Source: Pomphorhynchus laevis
Lineage: Eukaryota > Acanthocephala > Palaeacanthocephala > Echinorhynchida > Pomphorhynchidae
Length of the DNA stretch: 64,000 nt
Direction of reading: 5' to 3'
Assembly: GCA_012934845.2 (NCBI GenBank)
Contig: WNNJ02003493.1
Coordinates: forward strand, 152,491 to 216,490
Position 1 is the stretch's first letter. The number at the start of each line of letters is the position of its first letter. The position numbers were made by a program, and so were the translations under genes. The notes under the pieces are model-generated. The model searched no databases. It worked only from the letters and a program-made list of their open reading frames with translations, and was not told where the DNA came from. Below are positions 24,250 to 34,183 of this stretch, piece after piece.

Positions 24250-25180
24250 TTTAGTCCTCAAATTTATGGCCTCAGGTCCAGTGGGATCTGAGCCATCTAG
24301 TTAATCCAATACACCGCCCTTCGACTAAACAACCCGGGATCTTTTAAACATTCGCCTCTGAAGAGTCCAATCGAGGCGGACTATATTTGGTAAACGAGAG
24401 ATGAGCTTGAGAAACCTTAGCTTTTGCTCTGAGGGACGTCCTCTAGAAAAGAAGACTAATCCCGAGATAGCAAAAGTGTCATAGAGGCGCACTGAGTTTT
24501 CTCTTTCAATGACATATGCTGGGCCCGTTTCAGAGCCCACCTAGCTCTCTTCAGGATACGTTTGAGTCTATCCAGGTCAGCTTTCGCCGACCAGTTCACC
24601 GTAACGGTGAACCCCAGGTATTTTACTCGACTCGTGAAGGTAGGATTGGTTAATTAATCAAAATGGATGAGAGTGCTAATATCTTGAGCTTTTGCTTTGT
24701 GGCAGTAGTGCCATGAAATACAACCACCTGCGATTTAGCAGAGTTTAAAATAAGATTGGCCTTTGTAACTGGTCTTTTAATCTTAAAAATAAATGACTGA
24801 TGTCCGAAACTACGTCTTTGCACCTGCGTGTAGAGAACATGGCTCTGGTATCACCAGCATATACCACTAGACCTTGTTTGCGTTTAAATATTTTAAAGAG
24901 TTCCACAGAGGCAGCAAGAAACAAGATAGGAGAAAGAGGAGATCCTAGGGATACGCCTGTAATATGATAGAACTGAAGCGCAACAGGGTCGTTGCAGGCA
25001 ACCCTAGGAACCTTAGAGAAGAGATAACAAAAGGAATGGAAATGCGGTCGAGTGCAGCAGAAAAATGAAGGAAAACAGCCACATTTTTCTTTGTTCGACT
25101 GTCAAAAGCTGGCAGACACGAGAAGAGAGTGGAGCGACGAATTTGAAGGTGCCCGGAAGAGGCTTTCAGGAGTTAAGAAT
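24250..25180 (-). pseudogene. LINE reverse transcriptase remnant
   Basis: Minus-strand text 'GVSLGSPLSPILFLAAS' is RT motif B, followed by 'GLVVYAGDTRAMF' at about 24870-24830, where the catalytic YADD box reads YAGD, so a key aspartate is lost. 'YLGFTVTVNWSAKADLDR' and 'RARWALKRAQHM' are the usual post-RT block of Jockey-like elements. Frames change between these blocks. Closely similar post-RT blocks recur at 27100-27240, 27500-27780 and 28500-28650. Confidence 0.75.
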
Positions 25181-25739
25181 ATCTGTGACAGATAGATCTC
25201 TACTCCTAAAGTCTCCCCATGGCGAGATTGATTGAGATGATTGAGTGGCTCCATAATTATGTAAGGATAGTGAGTCCTTCAATACTTTATCAAGACCTAT
25301 TTTCCAATCCAGCCCAATGCTCTATCCTTCCAACAGACAAACTTCTCCTTCTTGAATATCTTCCAGAAGGAAGACTGGGCTGGATTAAGACAATCAATTC
25401 TTGCCCTATCCTTACCCAGTTAGAACTGGGTAATAGTGCTTTAATATTCTTTCGAGAGAACTTGTCTGGCAGAAGCAGAGAGGTTGCGAAGACGGAGCAT
25501 ATACGCTAAGGTCTTGAGTTTTGTCGGAGTGGGACTGTAAATACGACCTTTATAGGTAGTCGAAAGTATCGCGGAAGCTTGCCACGAGAGGTAGGAATTA
25601 AATTCGGTTAGACTCACATTACCAATTCGGGGGAAGCGTTGGATAGCTGCCTGAAAGAAAGCCACTTTGATAGGATCAAAGTGGAATCTCCTTCGAAGCA
25701 GCGTATCCTCTTCTATCCGCCAACGAATCAAGTCATGCA

Positions 25740-26867
25740 AAGTGGACAGATGTTGTCGCGACTGCTCCGTACAGTGGGGGGAACGGCGTAGGCCGAGGCC
25801 CCCTCTTTTTTGATTCTGGAACTGCAAGTCTTTTCGGTATTTCAAGACGAGTATAAAAGACCGCAGCCAGGGCGGCTACCATATCCTCAACCCTCTTGAT
25901 GGCGGATTGTATCTTGAGATTGATGATACGAAGGATGTCACTGTCGGAAATTCTAGAAGTAGTGTCGGAATATGATTCCACTTTCTTTGCAAGCACCTGT
26001 CTGGCGAACGTGTTTCTATATTCTTTGAACCGCGTGCATTTACGCGACCATGCCGGATAGCTGCCACCACAATTAGAACATAAGGGCGGAGCCATGCATT
26101 TATCTTTAGATACCAGGCTATGCCAAGAAGCAAGACCACAGACGCCACAAGTTTTTGTGAGAGAACAGTTAGATGCCCAGTGCCCCCATCCATGATACTG
26201 GTTGCAATGCGGGTATGTAAGGTCTTCCGAATTCAGAATAGAAAAGCGCAAGTTATACCCCAGAAAGGGGTTGAAATTCGATTTAGTTAAATTTCTGCTT
26301 GCTCCATCGGGGCAGAACAAAATCCGATTTGAAGGGGAAATTCACTTTTCCCTGTGACTGATCTAAAATTGGTAACTTTAAATACTGACTTTAAAGCATC
26401 TATATTTTTCTCTTCTAACTGTGATGGAAGGTTAGTAATTTTAATTGAAGCAATAATGGGTTTGGAATAAATGTCACCCATTTGTTTTAGTTTTGAATTA
26501 AAGAATGTCATGTATTCCGTTAAGATATCGGCAGTGGAGAAAGAGATCTTAATCTCTGACTCATATAACTTAACATAATTAAACAGTATTCTATTAGTGT
26601 ACTTGTCAGCAAACGGTCTGAGAAAAGCTTTGAATAGAATATGCCTTTCCAGAGGCTGTGTCAGTGTTATAACAATCAAATTTTTGAGTTTAGGAATTGG
26701 GGGAGTACCCTCGCACCCTGCAAATTATCAAAAGCAACAACACTTACCTGATTATCGGGATTGTCAGAATAAATAATCTTTTTACCTGCTAGTTTGTCGA
26801 TTTTGTTTAAATTTTTGCTTGAAAAATTGATATCGTTCGATCCTCCGAAACTAACTTTACTACACAT
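25740..26867 (-). pseudogene. LINE ORF1 (gag-like) with CCHC knuckles
   Basis: Three minus-strand frames in succession read as one ORF1 broken by frameshifts. They begin 'MCSKVSFGGSNDINF' (26867) and continue with 'VITLTQPLERHILFKAFL' (26679), which resembles an RRM-like region. They then enter cysteine knuckles at about 26210-26040: 'GWGHWASNC', 'CGVCGLASWHSL', 'CSNCGGSYPAWSRKC'. This domain order is that of ORF1 proteins of Jockey, I and R1 type LINEs, which coat the element RNA. A further frame (25845-25441) holds the next part, 'GLGLRRSPHCTEQSRQ' and onward. Confidence 0.78.
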
Positions 26868-26929
26868 GAAATTTTCGTTAACTAGCTCTTACCATCTTCA
26901 AACTAAACACAAAATTTGTGATAGCAGCT

Positions 26930-27780
26930 TTAAATACTGACGTTCCCCAGCTTCTGTTGTAGTTTTATTATGAGGCGCCGCAATTACCCGTGTCCAATGT
27001 ACCAAGAGAGAACTGTATATTAACGTACACCCTGTCAATTAAGTAAAAGTAACAAACGAAATATATACACAATATACCACAAAAGAAAAAAGTATTATGT
27101 TCGGTAATCTCGAGATGAGGAGCTGGGGGACGTCCTGCTCCTCATCTGTAATCTCGAGCAGGATACGTTTAAGTCTATCCAGGTCAGCTTTCGCTGAACA
27201 ATTCACCGTAAGGGTGAACCCCAGATATTTTACTCGACTAGTGAAGATGGGGAGTGGTTTAATGCAGCAAAATAGAGGAGAGTGAGGAGAGTGCTAGTCT
27301 CTTAAGTTTTTTTTGGACACAGGAACGCCATTAAAGACTACCACCTGCGATTTAGAGGAGTTTAAAATAAGATTGGATGGAGGAGCTTAAGAAACCTTAG
27401 TCTTTGTTCTGGGATACGTTCTTTAGAGAAGACTAATCCCGAGATAGCCCAAGTACCCCAAATGCGTACTTAAGATTTCCCATTCAATGGCGGATGCTAA
27501 GCCCGTTTCATAGCCCACCTAGCTTTCTTCAGGATTCGTTTGAGTATATCCAGGTCAGCTTTCGCTGACCAGTTCACTGTGACGGTGAATTCCAGATATT
27601 TTACTCGACTCGTGAAGATGAAGAGTGATTGAGACTGCAAAATGGAGGAGAGTGCAGAGAGTGCTAGTCTCTTAAGTTTTCTTTTTTGTTGCAGCGGCGC
27701 CATGAACAGCTTATAAATGGTACCGTTTATTTTTGTGATATCGTTAGTTGTAAAAAATCTTTTTATTAATATTTTCATGT
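26930..27780 (-). mobile_element. LINE fragments (post-RT region), two pieces
   Basis: The minus-strand frame 27778-27497 repeats the post-RT block ('FTVTVNWSAKADLDILKRI'), and 27290-27100 holds another with 'KYLGFTLTVNCSAKADLD'. At 26950-27090 lies a block also found at 28620-28760 (GTAGTTTTATTATG, then CAAACGAAATATATACACAA). The stretch is a pile of rearranged pieces of the same LINE family. Confidence 0.7.
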
Positions 27781-27829
27781 GAAAAATACAATAATCGGAA
27801 TTGCGGCATTCAAACCGACAAACGTGAAA

Positions 27830-28330
27830 CTTAATTAGTCATAACGGCGATCTCGTTTAAAAAAGATTTATTTTTACGTGACAAATGCTTGCCGGTGCAC
27901 GCTTACATGACCACAACAACAAAACCTAATTGAAAAAGAAAAAACAGCAAAAATGTGTAGTAGCGAAAACTTGTCGGAGCTTTCAAAGGCTTCTAATTTC
28001 AATGATGCTAATTTTCACAATTTACAAGGGAAAATTGCTGCAAAAGGTATAGATTTGTGCTCTTACAATCGAAATAAAGACCATAAGGTAAGTGCTTTGT
28101 TGCCAAACTTTGCTAATGACTCGGAGATACTTCCCCCTATACCTAAACTACACAATTTGGCCCTAATAACATTCTCTAAGCCTCTGGAGAGGCATAAATT
28201 ATTTAACTACTTTTTAAGAGACTTCGTTAAATTGTACTATAACAGAGTGGTCTTCAACTCCGTACGAATGTACGAGGCTAATATAAAAATATAGTTTATT
28301 AACGCGTTTATTATGAGTGAATACGAGTCA
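27830..28330 (+). pseudogene. LINE ORF1 5' part, opposite orientation
   Basis: A 113-codon plus-strand frame (27953-28294) starts 'MCSSENLSELSKASNFND' and continues 'ITFSKPLERHKLFNYFL'. It is a clear relative of the ORF1 start at 26867-26590 on the minus strand, so two copies of the family lie head to head. It is cut off before the zinc knuckles. Confidence 0.72.
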
Positions 28331-28369
28331 TACTTTGCAAAGAACCTAACCCATTTGGGTTCATTATAC

Positions 28370-28770
28370 ACAATATACAACAAAAGAAAAAAGGATTATG
28401 TTCGGTAATCTCGAGATGAGGAGCTTGATAAACCTTAGTATTTGCTCTGGGGGACGCTATCTAGAGAAGAAGACTAATCCTGAGATAGCCCAAGTACCCC
28501 AAATGCGTACTTGGGATTTCCCATTCAATGGCAGATGCTGAGCCCGTTTTATAGCCCACCTAGCTTTCTTCAGGATTCGTTTATGTCTATCTATGTCAAC
28601 GGAAGATTGAAGCTTCCAATCTTCCGCTGTAGTTTTATTATGCGGCAACGCAATTCCTCATGTCGTATGCACCTAACGATAATTGCACATTAGTGTACAC
28701 CACGTCAGTTTAGTAAAAGTAACAAACGAAATATATACACAATATACCACAAAATAAAAGAAACGTCTGC
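28370..28770 (-). mobile_element. LINE fragment
   Basis: The minus-strand frame 28648-28457 includes 'RILKKARWAIKRAQHL', the post-RT block. The flanks (28370-28435 and 28620-28760) repeat those of the piece at 26930-27130, which suggests a segmental duplication within the LINE pile. Confidence 0.65.
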
Positions 28771-28779
28771 TTACAGATA

Positions 28780-29980
28780 TGTCAATATAGAGTGCATGCT
28801 CGAGGTTTGAACCCCGTACAAATAAAGGTCATCGCTAATAAAGGTTATCGCTAATAATACGAGCTAATAAAAAAGTTTATAATAAAACTTAAAATAATTT
28901 TCCTTTCAAAATTTTCTTTTTATTATCAATCACATAAAGTCACAAGCCACGAATCAAAAGAAAAATTAAAAATAGAAAAAAGCATTAAAATTAAAATATC
29001 AATTAATGAGTAAAATGAACATAGCAGATGAAGTACTTCAATTTTAAATCAAACAAATTTAAATTGCAATAGCAATTGATAAGCAAAAAATAATAAATTT
29101 CATTTAAAATAAAAGAAATATTTTCACAAATAAAGAGAAAATAGAAATAAAAGTAAAATTAGATTGAAATAAAATTGTGATTTAACTCAATTAATATTTG
29201 GTGTTTACAAAATATTAACACGCCGGCAAAGAGCAATGGTATTCGTTCCACCGATGGCGCATGATATGTCTCCACAGATAGTAAGGAATAGAACACGCAC
29301 TAGTACGATTGTATTAACCATACTCAATACTCATTTGTACCGTTGGCTATTGAGACACTTGGATTTAACTCGGCTCAATGTAAAGTACTTCAATTTAAAA
29401 TCAAACAAATTTTAATTCATATTAACAAATTAAGAAACAAATTTAATGTACATAAAATTTTATGTAAATATTATAGATTAAATATTATATATTATATATT
29501 ATAAACTGTTATCAAACAAACTGTTATTGCAATAGCAATTGAAAAGCAAAAAATAATAATACCAGAAAACCGCTAGTTTTATAATCGCATTTTTAAATGA
29601 ATTCTAAATATTATGTAAATATTATAGATAAAATATTATATTCTAAATATTATAATACTGAATTAAAAAATGATTCAGATTTAGAACTTTCCATTTCTAT
29701 ATAAAAAATAATAAATTTTATTTAATATTTAAGAAACGTATTCACAAATAAAGTTAATAATTAAAATAAAAGTAAAGATAGATTGAAATAAAATTGTGAT
29801 TTTACTAGGCTCAATGTAATGGGTTGGTTTCCGCTTAAATAAGTGAATGTACCTCTCTTCATAGCTTTTAATCTCTAGAAATGATTTTATTTAAAATTAA
29901 AGAAACCTATTCACAAAAAAAGTGAAAATAAATTATAAAATTAAAATTAGAGTGAAATAAAATTGTGATTTAACTGGGCT
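28780..29980. repeat. AT-rich stretch with repeated 3' end of the GIY-YIG Penelope-like family
   Basis: A block with TGAAATAAAATTGTGATTT recurs at about 29165-29190, 29785-29810 and 29950-29975. A following GGTTGGTTTCC block recurs at about 29821-29860 and 30003-30050. These look like extra copies of the 3' end of the element at 29980-30690. A tRNA-like B box at 28803 was considered and rejected. Confidence 0.5.
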
Positions 29981-30690
29981 CAATATAATCTCAACTCTTC
30001 TATGGGTTGGTTTCCCCTTAAATTAGTGGCTGTACCTCTCTTTATAGTTAATGCCTTTAGAAATAATCTTGCCTTTTTATCAACACATTTGTGTAATATC
30101 GTATAGTTGTCTAGGTCCAATAGATGCGCTGTTTTTCGGACATGCTGTGTCACAGCACAATTTATGTTTTTGGGATCCCTACATGTGAAGGCATGTTCTA
30201 ACAATCTGTCATGCATAGGTCTACCAGTTTGTCCAACGTAGGTCTTGTTCCAAGATGAACAAGGTATTTTATAAACTACACTAAAGGTCTCTCTTCGATT
30301 TACGTTTGAATCTACAGAACAATTTGGTCTCTCTTCGATGTACGAGTATAGGGGCAAAACTATTTGTCTGTATTATTCTTGTTTATTGAGCTACATGCCC
30401 TCTTTAGATGTGAGTTTAACTGGACATTGTTTGATGGTATATGTACATAAGCTCTCTAATCTACTTATTTCAGGCGGTCAGATTTTATCTTTCTGGTACC
30501 TTACAGAATCTAATGTTGGCTTAATTATTGTGAAAGGGAAACCTCTATCCAGAAACATTTTGGAAGCATGTTCATCCTCGCTGTCACGTAAAGATTTAGT
30601 GCTACAATATTTGAATGACCTTAAGAAATGTGAACGAAAGGCCGACAAGTTTTGTTTTTTTCAGAGCACATAAGTCCACACTTACTCATG
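29980..30690 (-). mobile_element. Penelope-like element, family B, GIY-YIG end
   Basis: The minus-strand 125-codon frame (30357-29980) is a GIY-YIG endonuclease domain: 'VVYKIPCSSWNKTYVGQTGR' with 'DRLLEHAFTC' after it, the typical C-terminal domain of Penelope elements that nicks the target. Upstream in the same frame (to about 30680), with three stop codons, comes 'SEDEHASKMFLDRGFPFTII', the linker between RT and endonuclease. The RT itself is absent. The plus-strand open frame over 30338-30673 is a shadow of this. Confidence 0.87.
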
Positions 30691-30779
30691 TCGTATGTAC
30701 AGAGAAATGTACATTAACGTCAATTAACATCAGTGGTGTACGTTAATAAAGCTACAACTGTTCATGGAATTGCAACAAC

Positions 30780-31260
30780 ATTATGGCTACTATCTATGAC
30801 AGTCAAATTAACGTACTTAATCCTGATTGCTCATCTTGCAAATGTCCATTAACTATAGATCGTATTCTTAATTCTAGAATTGCAACCAATAACTTAATGC
30901 CCTCTAATTGGAACTTTCCTATCATCTAAAGATAGATAAAATCCCCCTAGTTTGTCACTCACTCAAGCCTTGCCAACTTTAAACTAAAGTTGTAGATCAG
31001 TGTAAACCCTTCAAGTTTTCATTGTCAAGGGCCTAAACTCTCCGATCATATTTAATAGTGATAATATTATCCTGGTTTGTCACTCACTCAGAACCTTGCC
31101 CACTTCAAGCAAACGTTGACGATCCGTGTAAACCGCTTCAAGCTTTCTACTTCAAGGGCTTTGTCACTCACTCAAAACCTTGCTCACTTCAAGCAAACGT
31201 TGATGATTCCTGCAAACCGCTTTAAGCCTACAAGGGCTGAAAGAACTTTAGGTCGGATAT
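30780..31260 (+). repeat. Tandem 86-base repeats of unknown origin
   Basis: TTTGTCACTCACTCA starts three units, at about 30951, 31075 and 31161. The last two are adjacent and very similar (both with CACTTCAAGCAAACGTTGA). In one frame the units read 'VTHSEPCPLQANVDDPCKPL' and its near copy. Before them, 30785-30925 is open and reads 'QINVLNPDCSSCKCPL', unlike anything I know. It is probably part of an element. Confidence 0.5.
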
Positions 31261-31715
31261 TATCCGGCCTAACAACATTATCATGTCAGAGTTTCTTAAG
31301 AATCACAATGACTTCTACTAAGGTTGATATATATATTTTGTTTGTTTTAAATACTATTTCCATTAGAAATAGCGCATCCATCAAATTATGGAAGCATATA
31401 TAATCTGAAATTATGTCTGATATTTGCATTTCCTATACTTATTTTCTATATTAAAAGATTAATAAATTAATCAGACAAATTATATTGTATATAACATTTA
31501 TTAGTTATCATTTATTAATATTTATGAATATAAATGTTTCTGAACATTTATAAATATTTGTTTCTAACAAGTCATTTAAAAAAATGACTGAAAATACAAT
31601 TCACATTAATCGAATAAAACATGGTTTTAGCTTTAGACGATTATCTAATACATATAAATCGTTTTTATCAATTTAAAATATTAAATGTTCTATTTAATTT
31701 AACTGTACGATTTAG

Positions 31716-31898
31716 GTAAAAGAATTTGTCTGCAAGCTAATTACAATATTAAAAGATACCTATCGATTACAAAATTGTAGCTCAGATTTAGACAATGAAT
31801 ATAAACTAGATTTAATGCATAGAATTGCCGACTGTTACAGCGCGTTTCCAGATCAAAGACTTATGTGGTTACAAATCATTGCCCAACACCAGTTGCAA
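31716..31898 (+). CDS. DOCK exon 10
   Basis: The exon has 61 codons in phase 0 to 0, with acceptor ACGATTTAG and donor CAA|GTAATT. 'LDLMHRIADCYSAFPDQRL' is the counterpart of 'MDLMYRIAKGYQTSPDLRL' in DOCK6/7, at the entry to the DHR-2 region, and 'MWLQIIAQ' matches 'TWLQNMAG'. It is among the most conserved pieces of this gene and anchors the assignment. Confidence 0.93.
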
Positions 31899-32210
31899 GT
31901 AATTCAAATAATTAAGAACTGCCAAATTTGTTTTCATTTGCTAAATATTCATTTAGTAATTCATAATAATTAGGAAATATTGCCTGCCATTGTATTTATT
32001 GAATTTAAATATAAAATAGTTTTGAAGATTTACAAGACGACAATATTTTTTCTCATAAAATAAATTAATTTCAAATGACTCAATCCTTCAAAATTTTTAA
32101 TCTGAAATCTGATTTTTAAAAAATAAAAATAGATAAATTTAGAAATCAATATTTTATACTTAACATTATTATTAGGTAAGATTTTTTAAAACTCAATTTT
32201 TAGATATTAT
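31899..32210. other. DOCK intron, no feature seen
   Basis: Plain AT-rich intron between exon 10 and the Penelope-like copies. Confidence 0.4.
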
Positions 32211-33240
32211 ATCATGCATCAGAATAAGGATTAGAGGTCATCCGGAAAAACTGAAATTTCGGCCTATATTCTTCGACATAACATCCAAATACATGCCAAT
32301 GAAGTATTTCCTATGTTTAAATTTGATTATATAGAATCTTATATTTATTATCTATAAACATTTTATCTTAATAGTTTAAGTTTATTTTTTATATAAAAAA
32401 TGTTGATTTATGTATTTTACTATTTTCTGTTTGATGGTATTTTTATAGTAACCTAGTTTAAAATATGTATCTATTAAATTATTTAAATGATTTTGAAGAA
32501 AGCCAATATCGTTACATATTGTTGCAATTCTTAAAATTTCATTATTTAATGTATTATATTTTATATTATATGGTATGCATGAATGCTCATGCAAAAATAT
32601 GTTTCTTGTAAATTTAAATATGACATATTTACGATATAAATTAAAAGTAGTATTAATTGATGTTAATTTAATGCTCATATCAAGATATATACTTTCTTTA
32701 TCATTAATATTGGTTTTGTTAAGAATAAGGCTTTCTGGATAAATGTGCTCACTAATTGATTAAAAATTATTAGAATAATACAGAAGAAAGCCAATATCGT
32801 TACATATTGTTGCAATTCTTAAAATTTCATTATTTAATGTATTATATTTTATATTATATGGTATGCATGAATGCTCATGCAAAAATATGTTTCTTGTAAA
32901 TTTAAATATGTCATCTTTACGATATAAATTAACAGTAGTTTTAGTTAATGTTAATTTAATGATCATATCAAGATATATACTTTCTTTATCATTAATATTG
33001 GTTTTGTTAAGAATAAGGCTTTCTGGATAAATTTGTTCACTAATTGAATAAAAATTACTCGAATTAAATACAAATATATCATCAACGTATCGAAACTTTA
33101 TATTTCATATCTTTATATAATTTATATTTATTTTTTAAACAGTTATGAACAAATTCATATTCTATAAAGCTTAAAAATATGTCAACTATAATTGGGCTAC
33201 CATTGCCTTCCACTGGAACACATTTTATTTAGATTCATTT
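32210..33240 (-). mobile_element. Penelope-like family A, two copies in tandem
   Basis: The upstream copy on the minus strand (33240-32760) holds motif B (GGGCTACCATTGCCTTCCAC in plus text), the YIDD region and the thumb (frame 32966-32760). It is cut at 'CNDIGFLLYY' and joined to a second copy (32760-32210). That copy starts just before 'GVYLD', has the thumb frame 32678-32382 and then a shortened tail. The two thumbs are nearly identical, so the duplication is young relative to other copies. Confidence 0.8.
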
Positions 33241-33600
33241 TAAACATTTATTTTGAATTTATATTTATTTGTTAAAAACAAATTTTAAAGAATATCAAAT
33301 ACGAGGCAACTACAGTGCGTAGAAAGACGACAGTTTGTGTAATGTGAGACAAATAAAAACTTTATGTAAGTTGCTATATAAGTTGTTTTTGCAAATAATG
33401 TTTCACTATTATATAACACCTTTATATATGAAAAATGTTAACTATATATGAAAAATGTTAACACTATGTTAGCATCTGAAGATGCTAACAGAAGTTAGCG
33501 AAATATCAAAAATAATTTCTTATCTTCTTTAATCCAGCTCCAATAATTATTTATCAATAATAAATCATTATCAACTATTTAAAATGTTTACACTAAAATC
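33240..33600 (-). repeat. Flank shared with 43.1-44.1 kb, with a foldback arm
   Basis: Inverted match to 43110-44110: AAAAACAAATTTTAAAGAAT, the 'TGTAATGTGAGACAAATAAA' block, GCAAATAATGTTTCAC and the foldback arm (33470-33590, GCTAACAGAAGTTAGCGAAA to CAATAATTATTTATCAATAA). The copy here lacks about 640 bases present at 43318-43960. Confidence 0.7.
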
Positions 33601-33669
33601 TAAAAATAATTTCATTTTTCTAGTCTTTTCGAATATAAATTGCCTTAATATAGATGTTCGCCTATTTAG

Positions 33670-33780
33670 ATGTCCAGGTACATTGAAGCTGGATTGTGTT
33701 TACTACATGCAGCTGCAATAATAGCTGAGTATTTGGCAATGGGTAACCACGCGATATTAAACGGCTGTGTTGATTTAAAG
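33670..33780 (+). CDS. DOCK exon 11
   Basis: The exon has 37 codons in phase 0 to 0, between CCTATTTAG and GTATAA. 'CLLHAAAIIAEYLAMG' equals DOCK6/7 'CLVHAAALVAEYLSML' in place and spacing. The loop after it ('GNHAILNGCVDLK') is shorter and diverged. A foldback element end and Penelope-like copies lie just upstream; the satellite array lies in the intron after it. Confidence 0.93.
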
Positions 33781-34183
33781 GTATAATTAAATGATCTTTT
33801 AAAAACATTTAAATTAGCTTTTTACAATACAAATTGATAGTCAGTTTGTGAGAAATATTTATAAACTCTTTTCAATCTTTATTAATTTATTATAGTTCAT
33901 GCGAATTTATTAATTAAGTCTAAGAGTTAATAAAAGAGTTAATCTAAGAGTTAATTTAATTAATTATTAATTAAAGCTGTATTGTTCAATTGTTTAATAC
34001 TTTAAAATTAAAAAATTAATAAAATAAAATAAATAAAATAATTAAAATATTTAGTTATCGGACTAAATATGTTGATTTGTAAATCTACAACTCTTTTGAT
34101 CTAGTTTTCATTGCAAATTTTGCAACTTGCGAGGGATAAACTAAGTTAAATGAAAATATTCGGATACTCAGTACGATTCAAAA

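Larger units (their letters stand above)
24240..26885 (-). mobile_element. LINE of the Jockey/I group, decayed and internally deleted
   Basis: Read on the minus strand: ORF1 (26867 to about 25740) with an RNA-binding-like N part and zinc knuckles, then RT and post-RT sequence (25180 to 24250). The endonuclease and first half of the RT are missing between about 25430 and 25180. The higher GC of the element stands out from its AT-rich setting. A relative's ORF1 start lies on the opposite strand at 27953. Its 3' end is placed near 24240, where the GC content drops; no target-site duplication was identified. Confidence 0.82.

Noticed and set aside
25219-25509. Plus-strand 96-codon frame
   Set aside because: It overlaps the minus-strand LINE remnant and includes an inverted repeat (CCAGCCCA / TGGGCTGG); no motif.
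28795-28830. tRNA or tRNA-derived SINE (GGTTTGAACCCC resembles a B box)
   Set aside because: No A box or cloverleaf 5' half lies at the right distance upstream.
30338-30673. Plus-strand 111-codon frame
   Set aside because: It is the complement of the Penelope linker read on the minus strand.
31290-31322. Candidate start of the missing DOCK exon ('SFLRITMTST' against 'NFARVKMQVT')
   Set aside because: The stretch lies at the end of an unrelated repeat, no suitable donor or continuation follows, and other frames there look equally protein-like.
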